DNA from: Pyrus communis
Taxonomy: Eukaryota; Streptophyta; Magnoliopsida; Rosales; Rosaceae
Reading direction: 5' to 3'
Length of the DNA stretch: 64,000 nt
Assembly: GCF_963583255.1 (NCBI RefSeq)
Contig: NC_084808.1
Coordinates: 13,353,501 to 13,417,500, forward strand
The notes under the pieces were generated by a model that did not search any database, had not been told where the DNA came from, and worked only from the letters and a program-made list of their open reading frames with translations. Positions 37,694-49,899 of this stretch are shown one piece after another; position 1 is the stretch's first letter; each line of letters begins with the position of its first letter. A program made the position numbers and the translations under genes.

Positions 37694-38056
37694 ACCTCTC
37701 TCGACCTCTTGGGGTACCAAAGAGGCTTCCACTTCTTCATCTTCATTCAATCTGATCTTGATCTGGGCCAATTCAGAAAGGTATTTCCCTGTACCAGTTT
37801 CAAATTTTTAGCATTTGAATCGTTTCGAAATGGCAGCCACTTCCCATTTTTTGGGTTGTGGTCTCTTTCTGTGATAGAATTACAATCATGCGAAATTGCG
37901 AATGGCTGATTCCTCCTTAGCTTCTGCTTGATTTTGTCGAAAGAGTTTTACAATTTCTAACAAATTATACTGTTTTTTGTTGTTGTTCTGCAATGGCGGT
38001 GACTGAGATATTTGGTTTTGTTTATTTGGTGTAACTCAGGTCGCTTTGTTTCGAAA

Positions 38057-41000
38057 ATGGACGCCACAATGCCCATCTGCAAGACTGTCACGCCAACTCC
38101 GGTGAGTACCGCTGTTACCCTTTGCTTATTTCATTTTTTGAATTGGGTCTGGGTTTCATATGCCATGTGGTGTTCTAATTTGTTGGAATTAGAGTGGCTA
38201 ATCAATTGATCTTAATCCCTATATGATCGGTGTGATAGTGAATTATTCAAGGTTGATGCAAGCTTTCTATATGTTGAGGGAAGTGTTACTAGCACTCCAA
38301 AAATCTCATTCTACACTCCTCACAAGTGTATTTTTCTTTCCTAATATAGAAAGTTTGGAGTGTAGAATGAGATTTTTGGAGTGCTAATAACAATTCCCTA
38401 TGTTGAAACGGATCGACTTTTCAAACGTGTTTTACTCAGCTTGAGGTTTGGTCTAGGTTCTTATATGGACTGAAGAACATGTCTTGGTTACCTTTTATAT
38501 CTTCAGTTTTGTAGAAAAGCTCAAAACTTTACCTTTGTTATTCGATGCAGTAAAATATTAAGACTAATTAGGGTAATGTATTGGAATTCCTAGATAAATA
38601 GCATTACAAAACAAAGGTCTGCTTGTTTTATGTCTTCAGAATCCTGTACCTTAATGCTTCTGTTATAATCTCCATACTTAATTTGTTGTTTATTCACATT
38701 TTCCTTTACATTTGGTTTTTGTTTTCTTCTGTCAACGAAAGGGCTTATTTTTTGGGAGAACTAGGGAGATCCGTAGTTCTCAATGTAGCTTTATGGTGGG
38801 AAATAAAGTCAACTTTTTAAGGAAGAGAGTTCAGGGTGCTCAAGTTAGTGTTAAATCCAGAAAGCATGGGGGAGCTCTTCATGCTACATGTCGTGCTGAA
38901 AAAATTCTGGTGGCAAATAGAGGGGAAATTGCTGTTCGCGTTATTCGAACAGCCCATGAGATGGGAATACCTTGTGTGGCTGTTTACTCAACAATAGACA
39001 AGGATGCACTTCATGTGAAATTGGCTGACGAATCAGTTTGTATTGGTGAAGCAGCAAGCAGTCAATCGTAAGTGCTTGATCACTTACGTTGTTCTTTGTC
39101 CCACTGCCTCCACCCCAACATTGTAACTATCACAAATGAATCCTTTCTGAAAACCATTTAAGTTTATGAGTTAGGAATCCGAAAGGAACCATGATATCTT
39201 TTTTTAATTATTCAACGTACAGTAATTACGGAAGAGTGATCTGATCATTCATTACAATTCTTTTTGTATCTCACTTAGTAACAATTATAAAGTTATCTTA
39301 ATTACTAAGATGTGGCTGGCAAGATTACAAATATGTGATTATTATTATTTTTCTGTTGGAAAGAAGTCGTGGATGAAAGTAAAACACATAATAAGATCAC
39401 GGATCAATAATCATTGTTTATAAAGATGTGAAAGTAAAACACATAATAACATCACGGATATAATCATTGTTTATAAAGATGTGAAAGTAAAACACATAAT
39501 AACATCACGGATAGATAATCATTGTTTGTAAAGATGTGAAATAAAGAAACTGAAAACAAAGATTGTAGCGGTAATGGACTAATGGTTTTAAATGCCTCAT
39601 GCCTTTTGCTTGGCATGGCACAACATAGGATGTGACCTAGCCCTTCCATGCCCATTTGAATTGTGCCATGCTCAAGCTGGCTTGCCTTGTTTTTCTACTC
39701 TACCTGTGAACCTACATTCTTTATGTTAATATGATAATAAATTTTTGTCCCAGCTTCTGTTACAGATGATAATGATTAAGCTTGGCCATTTTGATATGTC
39801 TTTCTGCAGGTACTTAGTTGTTCCAAATGTTTTATCTGCTGCCATCAGTCGGAAATGTACAATGTTGCATCCAGGATATGGTTTCCTTTCTGAGAATGCA
39901 TCATTTGTTGAAATGTGCAAAGAACATGGAATCAATTTTATTGGGCCTAAGGTAAGTACTTCAATTAAAATAAAAATAACACTTTAAAAACTTCAAGCTA
40001 GGAAGTTTTTTGCTATTCTCTTAGTTTTAATTTTTAGATGTAAACGAGGCACGGTCAAAGGTGGTGGCTTGGGTGTGTGATAGTCCCATCCCATTTCAAG
40101 GAATTTTCTTTTTCGTTTTGCCTCTCATTTCAGCCCTCTCTCTTCCATTCTCTTATTTAGTTCCAAGGCTCAGCTCACTGCATTGTGAAGTCCTGGGTTC
40201 GTGCCATGTGAACATGGTAAGCTAGAGTCCAATTCTCTTGCTAACCTGGTGACGAAGAATTTATGGTCACCTACCAATGGACTATATATCAAGGGTGGAT
40301 AATAAATTGGATGTGCTTTTAATGTTTTAATCTCAACCCTTGATATCAATTCCAAGGGTTAGTGACCAAGAGAACATTTCTGTGATAAGTTCATGCGATA
40401 TATTAGATTGATTTATTAGCTAGCTTTTTGGTGATTAATGAATATAATTTTCAACTTGGAAAAAATTATTTTGTCCCTTAGACAGAAATGATATATATAT
40501 ATATACACACACACATTTTTTTTTTCTTTAGTTATATTTTATTTGGTTTTATACATTGTATTGCACTTGTTCCATACATCTTAGAGTGAATGGTAATGAA
40601 GCACTTGGTTCTATATTTAGTTACTTATTAGTTAATTCATGTTCTCATGTGGGACAAATGTTTGAAATTCTGATTACAATTTGCAGCCCGAGAGCATCCG
40701 TGTCATGGGTGATAAATCAACTGCCAGAGACACAATGAAGAAAGCAGGTGTCCCAACTGTACCTGGAAGTGATGGATTACTACAGGTATGTAAACCTTAG
40801 GTATTATAAGTTTCAAGCCTCCTGAACTAGATGGTCATAAAAATTAATATTTCCTTGATTGTACTCTCTTTTAATCCTTTACAGAGCACAGAGGAAGGAA
40901 TCAGGCTTGCAGATGAGATTGGTTTTCCTGTAATGATCAAGGTAAAGTATCTTGTCTTATTATGTCTCATGATAATTAAAATTCATTATACCCCGCTATG

Positions 41001-43966
41001 TCCTAGAATTTACAGTGCAGACCTTTTAGTGTTAACATAGAAAATTAAAAAGTTAAACGTATTCCTAATGTACCAAATTTCTTTTCCCTTTTTATAAAAA
41101 AAAAAAGGGAAATTAATGATTTAATATAATAGAATTATTTATTAACTTCTTTTCAATTGTTAACTGATTAATTTAGAGGAACACATGCCTATTGCATAGA
41201 ATAGCTGCTCATGAATTGTATCTGTTTGACGCTAGTACGCTACCCAATTTCCTTGCTATAATGTTAAACTATGAAGATGTACCAACTCAATGAAGCTATA
41301 ATAAAAGTTTTGTAGGTTTTAATTTTGAGTTTCAGTCAAGCATGCAGTTCCTTACAGAAATTTATGTTTGCAGCTTAGTTCCTAGTAACTACTAACTATA
41401 ATGAGTTCTAACTGTTATCTCTGATCTTTGGATGAGTCCGTTTCATCATTTGGCAGAAACAATTCTAAACGATTTCAATTATAAGTGTGTTACATATAAA
41501 CTCGAATATTTTTTTTCAAACACTGGGTTAAGGAAAGCCAATATAGATTTTTGTCTGTTATTGTTTCTGTTAAATGATAAGCATGTTTTGCTATTGAAGG
41601 CCACAGCAGGAGGTGGAGGACGTGGCATGCGTCTTGCTAAAGAACCTGAGGAGTTTGTGAAGTTGTTGCAGGTACTGTACCCAATGCATTGTATTCTTAT
41701 TTTGTTGCTTTGCCGATGCCTTCTTTTATTGTTTTTCTTCTCCGAAAGTGTTTCGTTGATCATTTTTGGAGATATTGTTTAAGTTTTGTGTCAGATAAAT
41801 TTCACTATAAATTTGTATGGTTGGGCTCTTAGTTTAGTTGGTCTTGTTATCCTTAAATGAGCATTATATTTTTTATTACATTGCTGTTTCCATCGGTTTA
41901 TTTTTTTGCCTCAATTTGATTGTTTGCAGCAAGCAAAGAGTGAGGCTGCAGCTGCTTTTGGAAATGATGGAGTTTATTTGGAAAAGTACATCCAAAATCC
42001 TAGACACATTGAGTTTCAGGTAATGTGCTTGTAAAAGTTCCTGATGATTTTTATGGTGTATATTGTATGTTTTGAATTATTAGTAGTATTCATTTTGACA
42101 TTTGACCAAACTTGCAATCTCTTGATTTATCCCTTGTAAAAACAGGTTCTTGCAGATAAATTTGGTAATGTTATTCACTTTGGAGAGCGGGATTGCAGCA
42201 TCCAGGTACTTTAACCGGCCTTATTAGTTGCACGAATCACTGTGAAAGTTTATTTCTAGTTATTAGAATACAGCTGTCTTCAAGTTATTATTCATTTATT
42301 CTCTAGTCATTTCTAAGAAATGCAAAACCCAATGACCCCTGCCAAATTGTTTTCATTTGTTGAATGTAACGTTCACAGAGAAGGAACCAAAAGCTTCTGG
42401 AAGAAGCACCTTCCCCTGCATTGACCCCAGAACTGCGGAAAGCTATGGGTGATGCAGCAGTTGCAGCAGCAGCATCTATTGGCTACATTGGTGTTGGAAC
42501 CATTGAATTCCTTTTGGACGAAAGAGGTTCCTTTTACTTCATGGAAATGAACACTCGGATTCAGGTTAAACTAATCTTTTGAGGATGGCTTTGACTGATA
42601 TTAAAAATTTGCTTAATTATGCTAAACTATAATCTTTTTGCCAATGGAACGACAGGTTGAGCATCCTGTGACAGAAATGATTTCCTCTGTTGACTTGATT
42701 GAAGAACAAATTCGTGTGGCTATGGGTGAAAAACTCCGATACACGCAGGTAATTACAGTAGTGTAGTTTTCGAGATATATTTGACGCTTTCTGTTCAATG
42801 TCTGATGGAGGTGGCTCCATCTACAGGAAGATATAGTGCTCAGAGGACATTCAATTGAATGCCGTATCAATGCAGAAGATGCTTTTAAAGGATTCCGACC
42901 TGGGCCAGGTATGTATACATATTCATATTCTGGTTCCCTAGGTTAATTGCTTAGTACAGGATGACACTTTTTCTGTTATTCTGTTATTCTGTATTGTACT
43001 ATGTGATGCAGCCAAACCCTGATGATATAGGGTTCTAAGTTCAGCACTCCAAGAATTCCATTTATTTTACTAGGGTTGCTGCGCATGCACTGGTTTAACA
43101 ATGACATTATGCATTCACTCTGTTTTTAATACATAATCTTCTGCGTTTTTTAACAGGAAGAATAACAGCCTACTTACCATCTGGAGGTCCCTTTGTTCGA
43201 ATGGATAGCCATGTTTATCCTGATTATGTGGTTCCTCCAAACTATGATTCCCTTCTTGGAAAGGTTTGTGGCCCATAGACATCACCAATATAATATTATA
43301 GCTTTCAGGTTTATTGTTCTAAATTTTAATCACTTTGGCAATATTGCTCTCTTGATGTAGCTTATTGTTTGGGCACCAACAAGAGAAAAGGCGATTGAGC
43401 GAATGAAGAGGGCTCTTGACGACACTGTTATAACAGGTAAATAATAATATAGTTCATTGGTGAAATCATTCGGTTTTATTTAATTTTTATGTTAGCATAA
43501 TTGGACTTTATGTAGAAGAAACTTCGTGTGAGCCATTTGAATTTAAGCAGTGTTGTGAATAGAACCGAAGGGGCAAGCGTTTTTTTTTTTTTTGTTTTTT
43601 TTTTTGTCAAAGTTTTATTGAGAGTTTCAGGTTGCTTTAATTCACGATGTAAATCTGGAACACTCCTTTTTCGTTGTTAATGGTGGTTGATGTAGTTATT
43701 GCCTTTGTTCCACAGGGGTTCCCACAACCATTGAATACCATAAACTTATCCTTGACGTAGAGGATTTCAAAAATGGCAAGGTTGATACTGCTTTTATTCC
43801 AAAGCATGAAGAGGAGCTACAAGCGGTAAGAAACTAGTCTTAACCCTGAACATAAATTTACCGGCGAGTCTTCGATTTTCCATTCTGGGTTCTCATATTT
43901 ACTAATTTCTCTTTCATGTGCCTACAGCCCCAACATTTGGTGCCCGCGGCCGCTGCCAAGAACTAG
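38057..43966 (+). CDS. CAC2: Biotin carboxylase subunit of plastid acetyl-CoA carboxylase
   Basis: ATP-dependent carboxylation of biotin on BCCP, the first step of fatty-acid synthesis, in the plastid stroma. Fifteen exons join in frame: 38057-38101, 38742-39067, 39810-39951, 40687-40785, 40885-40941, 41600-41671, 41930-42019, 42146-42205, 42379-42564, 42656-42748, 42827-42908, 43157-43263, 43361-43436, 43716-43825, 43928-43966, for 527 residues (Arabidopsis CAC2 537). Residues 1 to about 66 are a Ser/Arg-rich transit peptide; the carboxylase N domain starts at [15 protein letters not shown] (68); the ATP-grasp glycine loop [11 protein letters not shown] is at 224; [20 protein letters not shown] and the catalytic signature [16 protein letters not shown] (about 351-366) are intact; the C domain has [12 protein letters not shown] and YDSLLGK. 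The short tail after HEEEL is unlike Arabidopsis, which is normal for this end. Intron 1 holds a hAT MITE. No lesion is visible. Confidence 0.96.
38278..38398. mobile_element. hAT-type MITE, near-perfect hairpin, in biotin carboxylase intron 1
   Basis: The 121-bp element has 42-bp terminal inverted repeats that differ at two positions; the left one starts GGGAAGTGTTACTAGCACTC and the right one, on the other strand, GGGAATTGTTATTAGCACTC. It is flanked by perfect 8-bp direct repeats TATGTTGA (38270-38277 and 38399-38406), as expected for a hAT insertion. The loop is only 37 bases. Confidence 0.93.
39372..39538. repeat. Three tandem copies of a 54-bp unit in biotin carboxylase intron 2
   Basis: Copies begin near 39372, 39425 and 39479 and share 'gaaagtaaaacacataataa', 'atcacggat' and 'aatcattgttt'. 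Confidence 0.9.
40226..40378. mobile_element. Inverted-repeat segment (MITE-like) in biotin carboxylase intron 3
   Basis: Left part 'ttctcttgctaacc...atatcaagggtgg' is mirrored by 'caacccttgatatc...ggtcactaacc..' read on the other strand of 'aacccttgatatcaattcc...gaccaagagaa'. The arms are imperfect and no target duplication is clear. Confidence 0.4.
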
Positions 43967-44039
43967 CTGGTGCATCTGCTTACATGGATGGCTCTCTAAT
44001 TGCCACTATGTATCTGGTCTAGTCGACCACATTTAAACG

Positions 44040-44790
44040 GCAAATCTTTCGCTTTTTTGTACGAGTTATATAATTCGTGTCCTTTTTATACTTATTAGAA
44101 CTAAAATATTATTCACATGCCTTGCATTTGAGTATTTCATTGAAATTTTGACATGTTCATGTGTTTCAGTTGGGTGTACAAACTTGTATTGCTCACCCTA
44201 TGTGTATTTGCAAACTATTTATATTTAGCAAGATCCTTGTTTCATAATTTAGGTTTAATCCTAATATCATTTTGGGGTTTGACTTTCTACTGAATTTCAT
44301 TCCTAGGTTGGAGATTTTTTTCAATGTATCCAGAACACGAGCCGGTAATTCAAGTGAAGGGACATTGAAAAATATATCATCTCTACTTATATGATACAAT
44401 AGTGTATTAACCTTATATTTTGGTTACATGGAAATATCTCTCCCTTGGAGGTTGGCTGAAAACAACCTTAGAAACTTGTTGGGTGGAGTGGCATCCTAGC
44501 AAATAATGGTGGGAAATTGGTAAATATGTAATCACAAAACTAAATCTAAACAAATTTAGAAAACTATTCAACATTGCTTTTAGTTTTTAACTTTACTTGG
44601 TACATCATTATTTCTACAGTTCGTGCAAATTATTGTTTAGTTTTGTTGTGTCTTGGAGAAAAATCTTATTCTAGTAGGCAGCGCGTGTTTGGGTTTGGAA
44701 TTAGAATATCATTCGTATCCTGCCCTTCCATCCTATCCACTATTCTAAAAATTTCTACCTAGGCCTCATCTAGGCGTTAAGAGATTGGTC
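44040..44790. other. Gene-free stretch after the biotin carboxylase gene
   Basis: The first 200 bases are probably the 3' untranslated region. Beyond that I see no gene or repeat. Confidence 0.5.
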
Positions 44791-44799
44791 ACTACTTCG

Positions 44800-45085
44800 A
44801 TTAATGTTCAGGTATTTGAAAATTAAGAAAGGGTGCTTAGATTTGCTGAGGCACCCACCTAAACTGCCTAGCTCGTCTAGGCACCTGCCTAGATAGCGAC
44901 TCACTTAGATAGAAAATAGATAATTTTTACTTTGCATATTATTTTTTTTCAATAAATTGTAAAAGACTTATTGCATACTTAAATGAACACACATTATATC
45001 CTTATTCCTCATGTTTCATTATGTTTCAATATTTTATAATATATATGTCATTCTATTTTGTAGTTTATGATGAAATTATATATAT
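44800..45085. repeat. Dispersed repeat, copy 2 (partner at 735-1082)
   Basis: Same block order as the copy at the left of the window: 'gaaaattaagaaag', CTAG-rich pieces ('gcctagctcg', 'cacctgcctagat'), 'cacttagata', then an AT-rich tail. About 45,140-45,180 holds further CTAG-rich pieces of the same kind. Confidence 0.5.
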
Positions 45086-45406
45086 TTTTTTAAGTAGAAG
45101 CAGACACTTATTTACACGAAATATAATAGATTTACTCAAATCCGCCTAGTCCATATAAGTGCCCGCCTAGCCTCTAGGCCCTAGCCCTCTCTCCTTCTCA
45201 TTTTTGTAAAAAAAAATATGTTCATACATACAAAGTGGATATGGAAATGCTACTTATTAATTAAAAAGAATAAATTGTATAGGAAATGAGAACTGTGATT
45301 GTCGTTGCTGTGTTTCATTCCATCAGCAGCAGCAGCAGCACATTGTGCTTCTAAGATTTCTGTGATTCTCAAAACCCCAAATAGGAAACAAAAATGAAGG
45401 ATTATA

Positions 45407-45537
45407 AGAACTCGTTTGGTTTGGTTCGGTGTTGGGTTTTCGCTGACTGGAGCTGCAATCTCTCACCTCGTCTGGAAAGATCTTCTCGTCGACCGCTTCG
45501 CTCTTTCCTCCGATGTATGTAACCCATCAACTCTCTC

Positions 45538-45579
<42 letters not shown>

Positions 45580-45684
45580 ATACACACACACACATACACT
45601 CGTACATATGATTTCAAGTTTTCATTTTCTTTGTTGTGGGGGATTTTGTAGGTGAAGCAAAAGTTTGATGCTCTTGAAGGTTGA
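45407..45684 (+). pseudogene. Small one-helix membrane protein gene, apparently broken
   Basis: Two exons fit: an open frame ending at 45514 (GAT|GTATGT) and 45652-45684. The first encodes RTRLVWFGVGFSLTGAAISH followed by LVWKDLLVDRFALSSD, the second VKQKFDALEG and then TGA. The hydrophobic stretch followed by a K/R/D-rich segment and KFDALE resembles short plant mitochondrial inner-membrane proteins annotated as cytochrome oxidase assembly-like, but I cannot confirm the family. The only ATG nearby (45394) is one base out of frame and a TGA lies in frame at 45395-45397. After the TGA in exon 2 the same frame stays open for about 17 codons up to a GT donor-like site. A (CT)n run (45540-45574) is in the intron. 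Confidence 0.4.
45540..45574. repeat. (CT)n microsatellite
   Basis: About 17 CT units within the putative intron of the broken small gene, followed by a short CA run. Confidence 0.9.
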
Positions 45685-46619
45685 CTTGTGAACTTCTTTA
45701 TCACCAGACCCGAATCATCATCCCGCTCAGGTATTATTGTTTTTGTTTTTGTTTTTTTATTCGTATGATTGGATTTGTGATTTGGTTGAATTTCTGATAG
45801 TTTTATGCAGTAGCCCCCGAGCAATTCATCATTTTTTTCAGAACTAACCATTACCCATCTTATAATTCTCAAAATTAGGACAAATGATTAGCACTTGATG
45901 GTTATTATATGTGAGTTTTAACAATGCCAATGATATTCTATTTGGGTTTTGGTTATAATTGCACATTTTTCTGACATGAATTTCAGCAGTCAATTGCTGC
46001 ACAACGTCACGTTACTTGGGTCTGTTACTAAATGGGAATAATTGAAAAACTAATGTAGATTGTTCATTGTTATGATCTTGGCAAGGATGTGGAGTGTTGT
46101 CCTAGAACGAAATGTTAAGGGACCTTTGCATGGTCTTATAAGGAGTGGGGCTACTCCGCCTATTGCCAATTGATTTTAGGGTCGAACCTCAACCCTTTTC
46201 AAGCCTTTTCCAGGCATAGAAAGGATGTTTTCCTTGGTTCGTAGATATAATTGTTTATAATGGTGTGTGTGTGTGTGTTTATCTGTGTCGATGAGTAAGT
46301 CGATTGGAACCTAATGGAGCCATAAAGTAGATTTTCTAAGAGGAGCTTTTGCGGGAAAGTTAATAGATGGAATACATTAGATGCCATCTGAATTCAGAGT
46401 GTAGTTAGAGAGTCAAATCAAAGAAAAGAAATAAAAACGTTACAAGGATAATTTCGTTCATGTGCTCAGTAGATGTCTCAAGTTTGAAGAAATAGTCGAC
46501 ACTAGAAGCAGGGAAAAACTAATATCAGGATAAAAACTCAGTCACGTCCGGTTTAGCTTCCATGATATTGGATGAATTTATTTCGTGTCAAAGAAAAGTT
46601 GCTACCAAGAAAAGCTGGG

Positions 46620-46920
46620 AGCTTTTTTATATTTGGTAAACATTCAGCTTTAGCTTTTTTTTCACAGTTTTGGGTGAAAAAAAGCCAAAAACACAAAGCT
46701 GCAAAACCCAGCTTTGAAAACCCAGCTTTTTTTCACATATGTTTTACATAAAAGTTTATCAAACACTATAATACTGTTTTTTTTTTTTTTTTTTTTTTTT
46801 TCAAAAGCACTTTTAACAAAAAAGTTTACCAAACACTCTGCTGCTTTATTTCACAGCTGCTTATTCTCACAGCACAGTAGAAACATTTTTTTTCAAAGTA
46901 AAAGAATACCAAACCAGCCC
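46620..46920. mobile_element. MITE-like segment ending 'taccaaaccagccctta'
   Basis: Internally repetitive: 'cagctttagc', 'aaaacccagctttgaaaac' and 'gtttaccaaacactc' pieces, long T-runs, and 'tttggtaaac' near the left against 'taccaaaccagccc' at the right. The ends resemble common plant hAT-type MITEs, but I cannot fix the left end or a target duplication. Confidence 0.45.
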
Positions 46921-47525
46921 TTAGTATATGAGCCGTGTCCTGCTGACAGCCTTGTGGGTTTGGAAAGGCCGATAATTTAGTCAAAGGGGAAGCAAGCATA
47001 AGTTTGATTGCTGCTGCCAACACTTGCAACATGGTCACCAATTGGCACTTGACAGCGTCTTAACCAAGATGGTTATTCACATCCATCTTCTAGTCCATTA
47101 TTGTTAGTTTTTGAACAACTGATTTAGTGATTGCATTTGACTTGTATTTGGCGGGTTGAGGGTCACTACATTTTTACTTGGACGAAATTATTGAATTTCC
47201 TTTGTTTTCTGATGCTAAGTTGAACTTGATATTGAATTTCGTTGGCTTCTGATGCCAAGTTGAACTTGATTCATACATAAAAATCAAGATATTTCACTTG
47301 TCAGGGACACTGTTGGATGGCGAGTTCGCTACCTAAATATTATAACTGACTTGCTCCAATCCAAGTTACCATTGTATAACTGAAACTTATGGAAAGCAGT
47401 AACATTATTGTATATACGTCTCTCCCGCGGATTTTATAATTTCCCAATTTCTCAGTACAACTTCTCCAATCTAATAAAAAAAATTCCCTTTTTCTATTAT
47501 TTACTATACAGGTATACAAAAACTT

Positions 47526-49680
47526 TCATACCACCTCAACCCCGGCCAAGAAGACGAGCGGACTGGAGCATGGCGACGCTGAGTAATCAAGTGATTTTAA
47601 TGCTTCGGATCTGCACTTGCCCTTGTGATCGTCGCTGCGCATGTGCTTGTCACGGCACTCAGCGCTGCAAAATGCTTTGTCACCTCTGCAAACAAGGGGG
47701 AATTGAATGCTTTGTTAGTGAAGAATCGAAAGTTAAATGAGAGGATATAAACAAGATGCCAAGTATATATGCAAAGACCCATTCCCCATTTCCAAATTGG
47801 CTACTTCATAGCCCTACCATTCGAAAAAACAGTCAACAAGAGATATTGGAACAAAACAAAACCAGCTGGAATTTTCTCCATCAATAATTGTATCAAAATA
47901 TCTCACCACCATGGAGTTTACAACCATTCGGAAAGCTCAACTTTCAGGATTCTAAGAGACTTTGAGGTATACTTTCACACATAATTCGATTTCAAAAGAT
48001 ACCATAAGCTACTCAACCGTCTACGGAAAATTCCCAAAGTGTTTGTGCAGGAAAAAGAAGACTTTCAAGTATATATGGCTGATTAATATTACTGCTACAT
48101 AACTAAAAAGCCACTAATTCTCCAACTTTTGCTAAGAAGATAAACAAGAGAGAACAACTTTGCTCAGTACCTTCGATTAAGGTACAACTTTACCACCCTA
48201 CTCAATGCTATCCGCATGTAACAGGCCCGGTTCTATTTATTACAAAAAATAAACCCATATACAATGTATACCGGGTAGACTTGTTCTCCAAGACCCCATG
48301 TCCAAGCAAATAGTGGTCACCCACTATTTGGTCTTAATCCAACAGTTGTGGTCCTTTAACTTTTGTTGTGGTATTTTCTCCTCCACCATCGGAATAAGAT
48401 TGAATTGTTGGTGACCGCAATTTTCTTGGACCATGGGGTCTAAGAGAACAGGACTTGTATAACAGGTGGATGCATTGAGTAGAGTGGCGATGCTACACCA
48501 TGGTAAAAAAAGTGAGCAATTTTTTTTTCCCAAAGAAATGAACACTTTCTTATAGGAGTAGTAGTAACTTAATAAGAAAGTAATAATAAGTAAATAGCTG
48601 GGAGCTGGCATCTATCCTAAGTTTCCAAAGATGCATGTTCCATTGACTCCGAAGACAAAACAAAACTGACATTACTTCTTAAGCATGCAACAGTCTAATG
48701 ACACTATTGTCAAACTAATGATTGGATTTTGCTTGATTTTCTTTGAAACAACCGGCTTCGATACAATCAAATGAGAACCTAAGTTAAACATTTAAGTATG
48801 AAAACCAATCGACAAGCTACTTATTGATGCTAGAGCACAACAAAGAGGACCAAAGGAGATGACCTAATACGGGAATGAAGTCATTCAAGTACCATTCAAT
48901 CACGAACAATAACCTAAACAGTTGAACCTCTACGAGAAAATGATGCCACGAAAGGTAACCCTCTACTTGAAACAAAAAATTACAAATACGAGGAGAAACA
49001 CTATAGCTGCTGATGCAGATCCATGAGTCACATCCTCCTGCCTAGACCGACAACTTCCCAGAGACCAAAAATTATGTTACAGATTGACCAGTTTGCACAA
49101 CATAATCAATAAGCAAAAACTAATCCCATATTCAAAATCAACAACGTGGTTCAAAATCCACGATTTCCTAAATCACGCTTCACCAAAATCAATCATCAAA
49201 AGTGATTAACTCGTAACCATACATCAAGAGAACATATGTACATATGTCTCTGTGTGTGTGTATATATATATGTATATATAACTTTTGTTTTTACCTGTAC
49301 ATGAAAATGTCCAGTCCATGAAGCTGCTGCTTGCAAAGATAACAACAACTGAGAAAATCGGAAGCCCAAAACTCTCTTCCCACTTCACCAATACTCCATG
49401 GAGAAGTAGAGAACACCCCAGGGGCCACCACCACACCAGCATTAGGATCATCCACAACCCAACTCAGCTTATCATCGAAATAAACCCGCTTCGATGTCAA
49501 ATTGTTTCCGAAATGCGAAATCACACACGTATAGCTCTCATACAATTCATCCACCACAGCCCCAGCCCTCTCCACGCAAAACCCACCTCTGAAATTAGCT
49601 GCAGAGACTATGGGGATTGGGCTCGACCTTGGTGACTTTTCAGACAAAGCCACTTCATTGGGGCTGCCCAAATCAGTCAT
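47526..49680 (-). CDS. FCS-like zinc finger (FLZ, DUF581) protein, start unresolved
   Basis: FLZ proteins are plant adaptors that bind SnRK1 kinase subunits. Two exons on the minus strand join in frame: exon 1 ends at 49295 (ATGTACAG|GTAAAA) and exon 2 is 47685-47526 with TGA at 47526-47528. The FLZ domain spans the junction: FLSCCYLCKQQLHGLDIFMY then RGDKAFCSAECRDKHM, with the CxxC and FCSxEC cysteines and the conserved R..E....DHK tail. The first in-frame ATG is 49680 (MTDLGSPNEV), giving 181 residues. The frame stays open upstream to 49,863 and this part also looks coding: RPTISISLFTTFSES and GVVGLGIVAAM are typical of FLZ N-termini. No ATG exists in that extension, so the true start may be in an unseen upstream exon, be non-AUG, or be lost. 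The intron is 1.6 kb. Confidence 0.8.
48275..48458. mobile_element. Long inverted repeat (MITE-like) in the FLZ intron
   Basis: The left arm 'agacttgttctccaagaccc' and the right arm, on the other strand, 'agtcctgttctcttagaccc' match, and the pairing continues through 'ccaag.aaat.g.ggtcacc'. The loop is around 48,345-48,390. No target duplication is identified. Confidence 0.6.
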
Positions 49681-49899
49681 GGCAGCCACTATTCCAAGCC
49701 CAACAACCCCATCTTGGAAATTTCTTGGGGATTTGATTGACTTGGGGAACTTCTCAGAGGAAATTGACTCGGAAAAAGTAGTGAAAAGTGAGATACTGAT
49801 TGTGGGTCGCTTTTTCCCGGAAAAATATTCCTTCTTCCGGGAAAGTCTGCAACTGGGTTTTGTTCAGATTCTCTTACTTTTGCTAAATTGAATGGTTGG

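Noticed and set aside
39372..39538. CRISPR-like regular repeats
   Set aside because: The 54-bp units are direct tandem copies without unique spacers in a plant intron.
47572..47740. Small cysteine-rich plus-strand protein (CTCPCDRRCACACHG)
   Set aside because: It is the exact complement of the FLZ zinc-finger exon; the cysteines come from reading the opposite strand.
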